The notes under the pieces were generated by a model. That model made no database searches. It was given only the letters and a program-made list of their open reading frames with translations, and had not been told where the DNA came from. 32,800 nucleotides of DNA. Source: CAZJBS01 sp964544475. GTDB lineage: Bacteria > CLD3 > SB21. The stretch lies in the NCBI GenBank assembly GCA_964544475.1, contig CAZJBS010000031.1:1-32800 (forward strand), written 5' to 3'. Positions 8,232 through 15,399 of this stretch are shown here, piece after piece (the first letter of the stretch is position 1; every line of letters starts with the position of its first letter). The translations under genes were made by a program, and so were the position numbers.

Positions 8232-9614
8232 ATGTCCATTCTCATCAAAAACGGCCGGGTGGTCACCGTGGCCGATGATTTTGTCGGCGATATTCTGATC
8301 GAAGGAGAGACCGTTTCGGCGATGGGCCGAAACCTGGCCGCCAAAGCCGATCGGACGATTGACGCCTCGGGTCACTTCGTATTTCCGGGCGGCATTGACC
8401 CGCATGTGCACCTGGACATGCCTTTTATGGGAACGTTTTCGAGCGACACCTACGAGACGGGCACGCGCGCGGCGCTGTTCGGCGGCACGACCATGGTGAT
8501 CGATTTTATTCTCCAGACCCAGGGCAAATCCCTTCACGCGGCGCTGGACGACTGGCGCAGCCGGTCCGATGGCAACGCCGTCGGCGATTATTCCTTCCAC
8601 ATGGCGGTCACCGATTTCAATGAAAAAACCAGGGCCGAGGTCCGGGATTTTGTTGAAAAAGAGGGCATTACTTCCTTCAAGACGTTCATGGCATACAAAG
8701 GCGCGCTCATGATCGATGACCGCCAGATGGTGGGATTGATGAACGAAGTCCGGAAACACGGCGGCATGGTCACCGTGCACGCCACCAACGGCGACATGAT
8801 TGATTTTCTTGTCGCCACGCATCGCTCCGAAGGCAAGTGGTCGCCACTCTATCATTATCTCTCTCAGCCGGAAATCACGGAAGCCGAAGCCGCCGGACGT
8901 TTCGTGGACATGGCCTATCACACCGGTGTGACGCCGTACATCGTCCATCTGACCTGCGAAGGCGCGCTCAATCAGGTCCGCGACGCGGCGCGGCGAAATC
9001 AAAAGGTATTTGTGGAAACCTGCATTCAATATCTTCTGCTGGACGCCGGCCTGTACGACAGGGGATTCGAGTCGGCCAAGTGGGTCATGAGCCCGCCGCT
9101 GCGCCAGAAAAAGGACCAGGAGGCCCTCTGGGCGGGCATCAACCAGGGATCGGTTCAGGTCGTGGGAACGGATCACTGTCCGTTCAACTGGGACCAGAAA
9201 AAGATGGGCGAGAACGATTTTTCAAAAATTCCCAACGGGCATCCGGCCATCGAACACCGTATGGAACTGCTCTTTTCCGAAGGCGTGAAAAAAGGCCGGA
9301 TCAGTCTGAACAAATATGTCGAAGTGACGTCCACCAATGCCGCGAAGATATTCGGCATGTATCCCCGGAAAGGTTCGTTGGGTATTGGATCCGACGCGGA
9401 TATCGTCATTCTCGATCCCAACGAAAAACACACGCTGTCGGCCGCGACCCATCATCACCATTGCGACTATTCCGCCTACGAGGGCTGGGAAGTCACCGGA
9501 AAGTGCAAGACGGTCATCCTGCGCGGCAAGGTGGCGATCGAGCAGGGCAAGGCCCTGGTGGACAAAGGTTACGGGCAATTCATCAAACGCGGTCAATCGT
9601 CCCTGGTCATTTAG
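8232..9614 (+). CDS. hydA: Dihydropyrimidinase / hydantoinase
   Basis: This 460-residue cyclic amidohydrolase hydrolyses 5,6-dihydrouracil or dihydrothymine to the N-carbamoyl beta-amino acid. The binuclear-metal ligands are visible: H58 and H60 in DPHVHLD, the Lys expected to be carboxylated at about 150 in TSFKTFMAYKG, H183 in VHATNGD, H239 in YIVHLTC and D314 in GTDHCPF. The usual HAENG motif reads HATNG here, but the replaced Glu is not a metal ligand. Length and motif order are standard for the family. An AGGAGA ribosome site precedes the ATG, 12 bases after the permease stop. It acts between PreT/PreA and the beta-ureidopropionase. Some relatives act on hydantoins, but the neighbours make the pyrimidine role most likely. 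Confidence 0.93.
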   Translation: MSILIKNGRVVTVADDFVGDILIEGETVSAMGRNLAAKADRTIDASGHFVFPGGIDPHVHLDMPFMGTFSSDTYETGTRAALFGGTTMVIDFILQTQGKSLHAALDDWRSRSDGNAVGDYSFHMAVTDFNEKTRAEVRDFVEKEGITSFKTFMAYKGALMIDDRQMVGLMNEVRKHGGMVTVHATNGDMIDFLVATHRSEGKWSPLYHYLSQPEITEAEAAGRFVDMAYHTGVTPYIVHLTCEGALNQVRDAARRNQKVFVETCIQYLLLDAGLYDRGFESAKWVMSPPLRQKKDQEALWAGINQGSVQVVGTDHCPFNWDQKKMGENDFSKIPNGHPAIEHRMELLFSEGVKKGRISLNKYVEVTSTNAAKIFGMYPRKGSLGIGSDADIVILDPNEKHTLSAATHHHHCDYSAYEGWEVTGKCKTVILRGKVAIEQGKALVDKGYGQFIKRGQSSLVI

Positions 9615-9689
9615 GTCACGCCGCGAAGACGGCGCATCCGCCAACGCGGACACGACGCGGTCTTCATGGCCCATTTCACAAGGAGCATC

Positions 9690-10556
9690 ATGCCTCGAAA
9701 AATCAAATCCGGCCTGATCCAGATGAGTCTTCCGAAATCCGAAGGCGATGGTACCATCGCGGAAATCGTGGAAGCGATGGTGCAAAAACATATTCCATAC
9801 ATCGAAGAGGCCGGAAAAAAGGGCGTCCAAATATTGTGCCTCCAGGAGATTTTCAATACGCCGTACTTTTGTCCCGGGCAGGACAAACAATGGTATGCCT
9901 CGGCGGAGAGCGTTCCGGGGCCGACGGTGGAACGGATGCAGGCGTATGCCAAGAAATACAACATGGTGATCATTGTGCCGGTGTATGAAAAAGAACAGGC
10001 CGGCGTTTTGTACAATACCGCCGCGGTCATCGACGCCGACGGCTCGTATCTCGGCAAGTACCGGAAGAACCACATCCCTCACACGTCCGGCTTCTGGGAA
10101 AAATTCTTTTTCAAACCGGGAAACCTGGGCTACCCCGTGTTCGAAACCCGTTATGCCCGGGTGGGCGTTTACATTTGCTACGACCGCCACTTTCCGGACG
10201 GCGCCCGAATCCTCGGGCTGAACGGCGCTGAAATCGTCTACAATCCCTCGGCGACCGTGGCGGGATTGTCGCAATACCTCTGGAAACTGGAGCAGCCGGC
10301 TCACGCCGTCGCCAATGGCTATTTCATGGGGTGCATCAACCGAGTCGGAACGGAAAAACCATGGAACCTCGGCCAATTCTACGGCTCTTCGTATTTTGTG
10401 GATCCCCGCGGACAGATTTTCGCCCAGGCTTCGGAAGACAAGGATGAGTTGTTGATTGCGGAATTTGACCTGGATATGATCGATGACGTGCGCGCGACGT
10501 GGCAGTTCTTCCGGGACCGCCGGCCGGAGACGTACGGAAAACTGGTTGAGCTTTAG
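9690..10556 (+). CDS. Beta-ureidopropionase (N-carbamoyl-beta-alanine amidohydrolase)
   Basis: This nitrilase-superfamily enzyme of 288 residues has the catalytic triad in place: E53 in LQEIFNTPYF, K126 in GKYRKNHIP and C163 in YICYDRHFPDGAR. It hydrolyses N-carbamoyl-beta-alanine to beta-alanine, CO2 and ammonia, the third step of reductive pyrimidine degradation. The frame is also open to an ATG at 9666. I chose 9690 because a clear AAGGAG ribosome site at 9680-9685 sits five bases before it and the protein then begins MPRKIKSGLIQ, as family members do. Close relatives include N-carbamoylputrescine amidase, but the dihydropyrimidinase and PreT/PreA neighbours argue for the pyrimidine role. 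Confidence 0.9.
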   Translation: MPRKIKSGLIQMSLPKSEGDGTIAEIVEAMVQKHIPYIEEAGKKGVQILCLQEIFNTPYFCPGQDKQWYASAESVPGPTVERMQAYAKKYNMVIIVPVYEKEQAGVLYNTAAVIDADGSYLGKYRKNHIPHTSGFWEKFFFKPGNLGYPVFETRYARVGVYICYDRHFPDGARILGLNGAEIVYNPSATVAGLSQYLWKLEQPAHAVANGYFMGCINRVGTEKPWNLGQFYGSSYFVDPRGQIFAQASEDKDELLIAEFDLDMIDDVRATWQFFRDRRPETYGKLVEL

Positions 10557-10605
10557 AAACCTTTCGCCCGACGATCCGGCGTAACGACTGTCAGCGGAGA
10601 TCCCC

Positions 10606-11934
10606 ATGGCCAACTATCAGAAACCATCGACCGAGGATGAATTCGGACGGAATTTTGCGTCCATCAAACCGCCGCTCAACGACACGCAGGCCCACTATGA
10701 GAGCGCCCGGTGCCTCTTCTGTTACGACGCGCCCTGCATGAACGCGTGCCCGACCCGCATCGACATTCCTCTTTTCATCCGGCAGATTCATACCGGCAAT
10801 GTCATCGGCGCCGCGAAGACCATCTTCGATTCGAACTACTTCGGTCACGCATGCGGCCAGGTGTGCCCGACGGAAGTGTTGTGCGAAGGCGCGTGCGTCT
10901 ACAACCACCAGCACATCAAACCCATCGAGATCGGCCGCCTGCAGAGTTTTGCGACGGCGCAGGTCATTCGGTCGGGCCAATCCCTGTACCGCCCCGGACC
11001 TCCCAATGGAAAAAAAGTGGCGGTCATCGGCGCCGGACCGTCGGGCATTTCGTGCGCGTGCGAACTTCGCGTCCACGGTTACGAGGTCGATTTGTATGAA
11101 GCCAAGGACAAGCCATCCGGCCTGACCGTCCACGGCGTCGCCCCTTACAAAATCACGAATGAAGCGGTTCTGGCCGAAATCGCGTACCTGGAGAGACAGT
11201 TTGGTTTCAAAATCCACTACAAGAAACCGGTCTCGAAGGACGATCTCGTGAAGTTCGATCAATCTTACGACGCCATTTTGATTGCCATTGGCCTTGGCGC
11301 GACGACCAAGTTATCCATTCCCGGGGAAGACCTCGACGGCTGTGTCGGCGCCGTGGAATTTGTGGAGCAATTGCGCCAGCGCCATCATCATACACCCGTC
11401 GGAAAAAGAGTCGTGGTCCTTGGCGGCGGCAACACCGCGATGGACGCCGCTTCCGAATCGGCCCGTATGGGAGCCGAAATGGTTCTGCTGGCGTACCGGC
11501 GATCGAGGGAAGAAATGCGCGCGTACGGTTTTGAGTTCGATCTTGCCCACATGGCCGGCGTGAAGAGCCTGTTCAACGTGTCCCCCATTGAGATCATCGG
11601 CAGCCGGGCGGTGGAGGGCGTCCGGTTCGTGCAGACCCGGTCCGTCCACGGCCACCTGGAGACGATGCCCGGAACGGAATTCACGGAACGCTGCGACATG
11701 GTCATCAAGGCCACCGGGCAGTCCAGGCATCTTGAATTTCTAAAATCCATCCACGGTCTTACGTGGGACGCCCATGGAAAAATTATTGTCGATGCCGGCC
11801 ATCAATCCGCCAATCCCAGGTATTTTATCGCCGGCGACATTGTCAATGGCGGCAAGGAAGTTGTGAACGCGGCCGCGGAAGGCAAAGCCGCCGCCCGGGG
11901 CATCCATGAGTATTTGACTTCGCGTCGAACCTAG
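10606..11934 (+). CDS. preT: NAD(P)-dependent dihydropyrimidine dehydrogenase, subunit PreT
   Basis: This 442-residue FAD subunit takes electrons from NAD(P)H and passes them to PreA, which reduces uracil or thymine. The N-terminal domain has two Cys groups, C36/C39/C44/C48 and C83/C87/C93/C97, typical of the iron-sulfur region shared with the glutamate synthase small subunit. The FAD-binding GAGPSG follows at 142-147 with an acidic strand end at LYEAKD. A second dinucleotide fold has GGGNTA at 273-278. A C-terminal FIAGD segment contacts FAD. The ATG at 10606 follows a GGAG ribosome site. It sits 21 bases before preA, and the two products should form one complex in the cytoplasm. Confidence 0.92.
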   Translation: MANYQKPSTEDEFGRNFASIKPPLNDTQAHYESARCLFCYDAPCMNACPTRIDIPLFIRQIHTGNVIGAAKTIFDSNYFGHACGQVCPTEVLCEGACVYNHQHIKPIEIGRLQSFATAQVIRSGQSLYRPGPPNGKKVAVIGAGPSGISCACELRVHGYEVDLYEAKDKPSGLTVHGVAPYKITNEAVLAEIAYLERQFGFKIHYKKPVSKDDLVKFDQSYDAILIAIGLGATTKLSIPGEDLDGCVGAVEFVEQLRQRHHHTPVGKRVVVLGGGNTAMDAASESARMGAEMVLLAYRRSREEMRAYGFEFDLAHMAGVKSLFNVSPIEIIGSRAVEGVRFVQTRSVHGHLETMPGTEFTERCDMVIKATGQSRHLEFLKSIHGLTWDAHGKIIVDAGHQSANPRYFIAGDIVNGGKEVVNAAAEGKAAARGIHEYLTSRRT

Positions 11935-11955
11935 CCAACACCCAAGGAGTTTATC

Positions 11956-13284
11956 ATGCCGGATTTGTCGGTTAATTTTGCGGGCATTCGTTCACCCAAT
12001 CCATTTTGGCTGGCTTCGGCGCCTCCAACGAATTCAGGCTATCAAATCATGAAGGCCTTTGACGCCGGATGGGGCGGCGCCGTGTGGAAGACGCTGGGCG
12101 TCCCCATTGTCAACGTGTCGAGCCGGTATGGCGGCATAAATTACCGTGACACACGGCTCATGGGTTTGAATAACATCGAATTGATCACGGACCGGCCATT
12201 GAAGGACAATTTGCGTGAGATTGAGGAAGTGAAGAAACATTTTCCCGATCATGCCGTCATTGCGTCGCTTATGGTGCAGAGCCGGGAGGAATGGCACCAG
12301 ATCACGAAGGACGTGCAGAATGCCGGAGCCGACGGGGTCGAATTGAATTTTGGATGCCCGCACGGTATGTGTGAACGCGGCATGGGTTCGGCCGTGGGTC
12401 AGGAACCCTCGGTGCTCAAGACCATTGTTGGCTGGGTGAAGGAGGTCGCCAGAGTTCCGGTGATAGTCAAGCTGACCCCGAATATCACCGACATCACCGA
12501 GCCGGCCATGGCGGCCAAACAAGGCGGTGGCGACGCCATTTCCCTGATCAACACCATTCAAAGTCTGGTTGGCGTTGACATCGACCGTCTCGTGCCGTAT
12601 CCGGTGGTCGACGGACAGAGCACCAACGGCGGCTATTGCGGGCCGGCGGTGAAACCCATTGCCCTGAACATGGTGAAGAACTGCGCGATGGAGCCCGGGT
12701 TTGACCTCCCCATTTCCGGCATTGGTGGCGTCGAGAATTGGCGGGACGCGGTGGAATTTATTCTATTGGGCGCCACGACGGTGCAGGTGTGCACGGCGGT
12801 GATGCACTACGGTTTCGGCATCATTCGTGAAATGATCCCGGGCCTGGAGCGCTATATGGAGGAAAAGGGGTTCCGGACCATTCAGGATATGAGCGGGAAA
12901 GCCTTGCCTCATGTGAAAACGTGGGAGAATCTTAATCTGAGTTACAAGGTGATCGCGCACATCGAGAATGCCAAATGCATACAGTGCCAGCTTTGCCATA
13001 TCGCCTGCGAGGACGGCGCCCACCAGGCCATCGGCGTGAAATCCGATTCGCGCATTCCGTACATCATCGAAGAGAACTGTGTGGGTTGCAACCTGTGCTC
13101 GCTGGTGTGCCCGGTGGAGGGTTGCATTACGATGGTGCGAAAGGACGATGGCACGCGCGTGGAGACCTGGCACGATCGCGTGGCGGCGGGCCACGCGCCC
13201 ACCACGTTCAACGACGCATTGGCCGGCGGCATCGGTCATTGGATACCGGCTCCGGCGGATGCGTTGAAAAAGCGGAAGAGCTGA
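11956..13284 (+). CDS. preA: NAD(P)-dependent dihydropyrimidine dehydrogenase, subunit PreA
   Basis: This 442-residue catalytic subunit reduces uracil or thymine to the 5,6-dihydro form. Residues 1-320 are a dihydroorotate-dehydrogenase-like FMN barrel, with NPFWLASAPPTNSGY near the start, the active-site loop NFGCPHGMCERGMGSAVGQ at about 131-149, VKLTPNITD and the phosphate-binding ISGIGGVENW. The C-terminal domain has two 4Fe-4S motifs: C341/C344/C347/C351 and C375/C378/C381/C385. An AAGGAG ribosome site precedes the ATG. It is the last recognisable gene of the pyrimidine operon; no rho-independent terminator is visible after it. Confidence 0.93.
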   Translation: MPDLSVNFAGIRSPNPFWLASAPPTNSGYQIMKAFDAGWGGAVWKTLGVPIVNVSSRYGGINYRDTRLMGLNNIELITDRPLKDNLREIEEVKKHFPDHAVIASLMVQSREEWHQITKDVQNAGADGVELNFGCPHGMCERGMGSAVGQEPSVLKTIVGWVKEVARVPVIVKLTPNITDITEPAMAAKQGGGDAISLINTIQSLVGVDIDRLVPYPVVDGQSTNGGYCGPAVKPIALNMVKNCAMEPGFDLPISGIGGVENWRDAVEFILLGATTVQVCTAVMHYGFGIIREMIPGLERYMEEKGFRTIQDMSGKALPHVKTWENLNLSYKVIAHIENAKCIQCQLCHIACEDGAHQAIGVKSDSRIPYIIEENCVGCNLCSLVCPVEGCITMVRKDDGTRVETWHDRVAAGHAPTTFNDALAGGIGHWIPAPADALKKRKS

Positions 13285-13593
13285 GTGCACCATGGGGCAC
13301 GAGCGATCATAAATCATTCGTGGTTTATGGAATCTTTGTAATACGACCTCCAACACCTTCTTTCATTCAGGCCATTTCATTGATCCGGCCAATGCGGATG
13401 CCGTCCAATGACTGGATCGACCCCATGGCCCGCCTGGAGCGACTACCATTCCAACACATGACCGTTTGCCTGACAGTTTTCTGCGACGTACATTCCAGTA
13501 TGCTTCCGGAATTTGAAAAACGAAACCTTCTCTTCATCTTTAGGCGGGCCGGATAATCCAACCTCTCCACGGCGAAGGCCCAAGGAGGCGCCC
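13285..13593. other. Gene-free stretch with a possible GNAT gene scrap
   Basis: No intact gene is visible in these 309 bases. From about 13376, one + frame reads FIDPANADAVQ, then a stop, then LDR. This matches the C-terminal GNAT motif (NPANADSVKLLER) of the acetyltransferase at 1197-1748, and the DNA is also similar over about 45 bases. It may be a scrap of a decayed acetyltransferase gene. No terminator with a T run was found after preA. Confidence 0.3.
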
Positions 13594-13791
13594 ATGACTC
13601 AGTTGCTCGTCGTCCGCATCCTGCTGATCGGTATTGGAAGTATCCTGTTCCTTATGCTGGCTGTCCTGCTCACCCGCACCATCCAATTCATAAGACGCTC
13701 GAGCCGAACGACCGGGAAGATCAAGGAACTCATCCTATCCAACCGACGGAAGAAACTTGTTCGGCCGATCATCGAATTTAACCTGCCGTAA
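13594..13791 (+). CDS. Short DUF3592-like membrane protein, probably truncated
   Basis: The ATG at 13594 has a strong AAGGAGG ribosome site just upstream, so this 65-residue reading frame is preferred over the longer in-frame start at 13513. One hydrophobic segment spans about residues 6-28 (LVVRILLIGIGSILFLMLAV). The rest, RTTGKIKELI then RRKKLVRPIIEFNLP, looks like the start of a DUF3592 domain, in which a TGxV strand is followed by a YRPVVEF-like strand. Normal family members continue well beyond this point. Here the frame stops and a transposase remnant follows immediately, so the gene has probably lost its 3' part. The function of the family is unknown. Confidence 0.5.
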   Translation: MTQLLVVRILLIGIGSILFLMLAVLLTRTIQFIRRSSRTTGKIKELILSNRRKKLVRPIIEFNLP

Positions 13792-13799
13792 CGGAGACC

Positions 13800-14480
13800 A
13801 ACGACAGAAGGCCATCACGACAATGCGCAGAGAGACGTATGAAAGCGATGAACATTCGATGCACCTATTGGTCGAAGTCCCGGGTAACTACCAATAGCAA
13901 ACATCACCTTCCGATTGCGGAAAATCTGCTTGCTCAGAGGTTTTATGCCACGGAGCTTTCCCAGGTTTGGGTCAGTGACATAACGTATGTGATTCATCTT
14001 TCCGCGTGGGTTTATCTGACCATAGTGATGGACTTGGCGGATCGACAGATCATAGGATGGGCTTTATCCGCGGATTTATCAGCCGCTTCCACCGTGATGG
14101 CGGCCTTCAAGATGGCAACCGGGAACCGGCCGCCTCAAAAGGACATGATTATTCACGCCGACCGTGGAAGCCAATACGCGTGCGAAGAGTTTCGCGAACG
14201 CTTGAACGATTTGACTATCCGTCAAGGCATGAGTCGCAAAGGTAACTGCTGGGACAACGCGGTGGCCGAATCCTTTTTCAAATCGTTTAAAGCCGAATGA
14301 CCGGAAGGCTATTCACGTCTCAGTCGGGAACAACTCCATTCTCTGATATTCGAATCCATTGAAATCTGGTATAACCGGCAACGTATTCATTCCACACTTT
14401 CTTACAAAACTCCCGTGGAAAAAGAACGTGAACTCAAACAAGTCGCTTAACTTTGTGTCTACAAAAATGTTGCAATTCCA
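13800..14480 (+). mobile_element. IS3-family insertion sequence remnant
   Basis: Only the 3' part of an IS3-family element remains: the catalytic half of OrfB and a presumptive right end at about 14451-14480 that finishes TTGCAATTCCA, ending in CA as IS3 ends do. OrfA, the N-terminal half of OrfB and the left inverted repeat were not found. The left boundary is approximate, just after the truncated DUF3592 frame. The right end abuts the first unit of the tandem repeat array. Confidence 0.6.
13839..14450 (+). pseudogene. IS3-family transposase OrfB, truncated and nonsense-mutated
   Basis: The integrase core is clear: WVSDITYV carries the first catalytic Asp, VMDLADRQIIGWAL the second, IHADRGSQYACEEF the conserved HSDRGSQY-type block, and GMSRKGNCWDNAVAESFF the catalytic Glu. 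The frame is stopped by TGA at 14298-14300 just after FKAE. The same frame then continues with IFESIEIWYNRQRIHSTLSY and ends at TAA 14448-14450, the normal OrfB C-terminus. IS3 transposases often have Trp near that stop, so one TGG-to-TGA change would explain it. The N-terminal half is missing. The protein would not be functional. Confidence 0.85.
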
Positions 14481-15335
14481 ACAGGCGTTCCTTAGCGAGG
14501 AAAGGATAGTCATTGCTAATTCCCCCTCCTTTCGCCGGAAAATCGCTCATCACGGGAAATCCATCGGGTGAGAGAGGAGGTAACTTCTATACAGGGTTCC
14601 TCCTCGCCTCGAAGAAGCCGCATGGCGAGCAACAGGCGTTCCGTAGCGAGGTAAGGATAGGCTTTGCGATTTCCCCCTCCTTTCGCCGGAAAATCGCTCA
14701 TCACGGGAATCCATCGGGTGAGAGAGGAGGTAACTTCTATACAGGATTCCTCTTCGCCTCGAAGAAGCCGCATGGCGAGCAACAGGCGTTCCGTAGCGAA
14801 AGGATAGGCTTTTCGAGTTCCCCCTCCTTTCGCCGGAAAATCGCTCATCACGGGAATCCATCGGGTGAGAGAGGAGGTAACTTCTATACAGGATTCCTCT
14901 TCGCCTCGAAGAAGCCGCATGGCGAGCAACAGGCGTTCCGTAGCGAAAGGATAGGCTTTTCGAGTTCCCCCTCCTTTCGCCGGAAAATCGCTCATCACGG
15001 GAATCCATCGGGTGAGAGAGGAGGTAACTTCTATACAGGATTCCTCTTCGCCTCGAAGAAGCCGCATGGCGAGCAACAGGCGTTCCGTAGCGAGGTAAGG
15101 ACAGGCTTTGCGAGTTCCCCCTCCTTTCGCCGGAAAATCGCTCATCACGGGAATCCATCGGGTGAGAGAGGAGGTAACTTCTATACAGGATTCCTCTTCG
15201 CCTCGAAGAAGCCGCATGGCGAGCAACAGGCGTTCCGTAGCGAGGTAAGGATAGGCTTTGCGATTTCCCCCTCCTTTCGCCGGAAAATTGCTCATCACGG
15301 AAAATCCATCGGGCGAAAGGAGGGGGTACGGGGGT
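14481..15335. repeat. Tandem array of 147-151 bp units, about six copies
   Basis: Units begin with AACAGGCGTTCC at about 14480, 14631, 14781, 14928, 15075 and 15225, giving periods of 151, 150, 147, 147 and 150. The last copy is partial. The 3-base length difference comes from GAGGTAAGG versus GAAAGG near the unit start. The first unit is the most diverged, and the middle units are nearly identical. Each unit holds the hairpin TCTTCG-CCT-CGAAGA and a weaker pairing between CCTCCTTTCGCC and GGTGAGAGAGGAGG. Because most unit lengths are multiples of three, long open frames run through the array on both strands, but they lack a ribosome site and recognisable protein features. I treat the array as noncoding. 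Confidence 0.9.
15267..15326. repeat. Long perfect inverted repeat closing the tandem array
   Basis: The arm CCCCCTCCTTTCGCC at 15267-15281 is exactly complementary to GGCGAAAGGAGGGGG at 15312-15326, with 30 bases between. In the earlier units the right arm is diverged, so only this last copy forms a perfect 15-base stem. It lies about 75 bases beyond the valS stop codon. No T run follows on either strand, so it is not a classical terminator. Confidence 0.75.
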
Positions 15336-15399
15336 GGTTCTACGAATGCTCCTGAATCTCTCAACACCCGGAATACGGACTCAAAGCAGACCCTCGGCC

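Noticed and set aside
14298..14300. TGA and TAG readthrough or recoding, because two genes have in-frame stops
   Set aside because: TGA and TAG end many intact genes in this window, so the code is standard. Both interrupted genes are mobile or accessory, where decay is expected.
14481..15335. CRISPR array
   Set aside because: The units are 147-151 bases and nearly identical throughout, with no short repeat alternating with unique spacers and no cas genes.
14513..15367. Open frames of about 280 codons on both strands through the tandem array
   Set aside because: They arise because repeat units are mostly multiples of three bases long. There is no ribosome site, domain or codon bias, and both strands cannot plausibly code.
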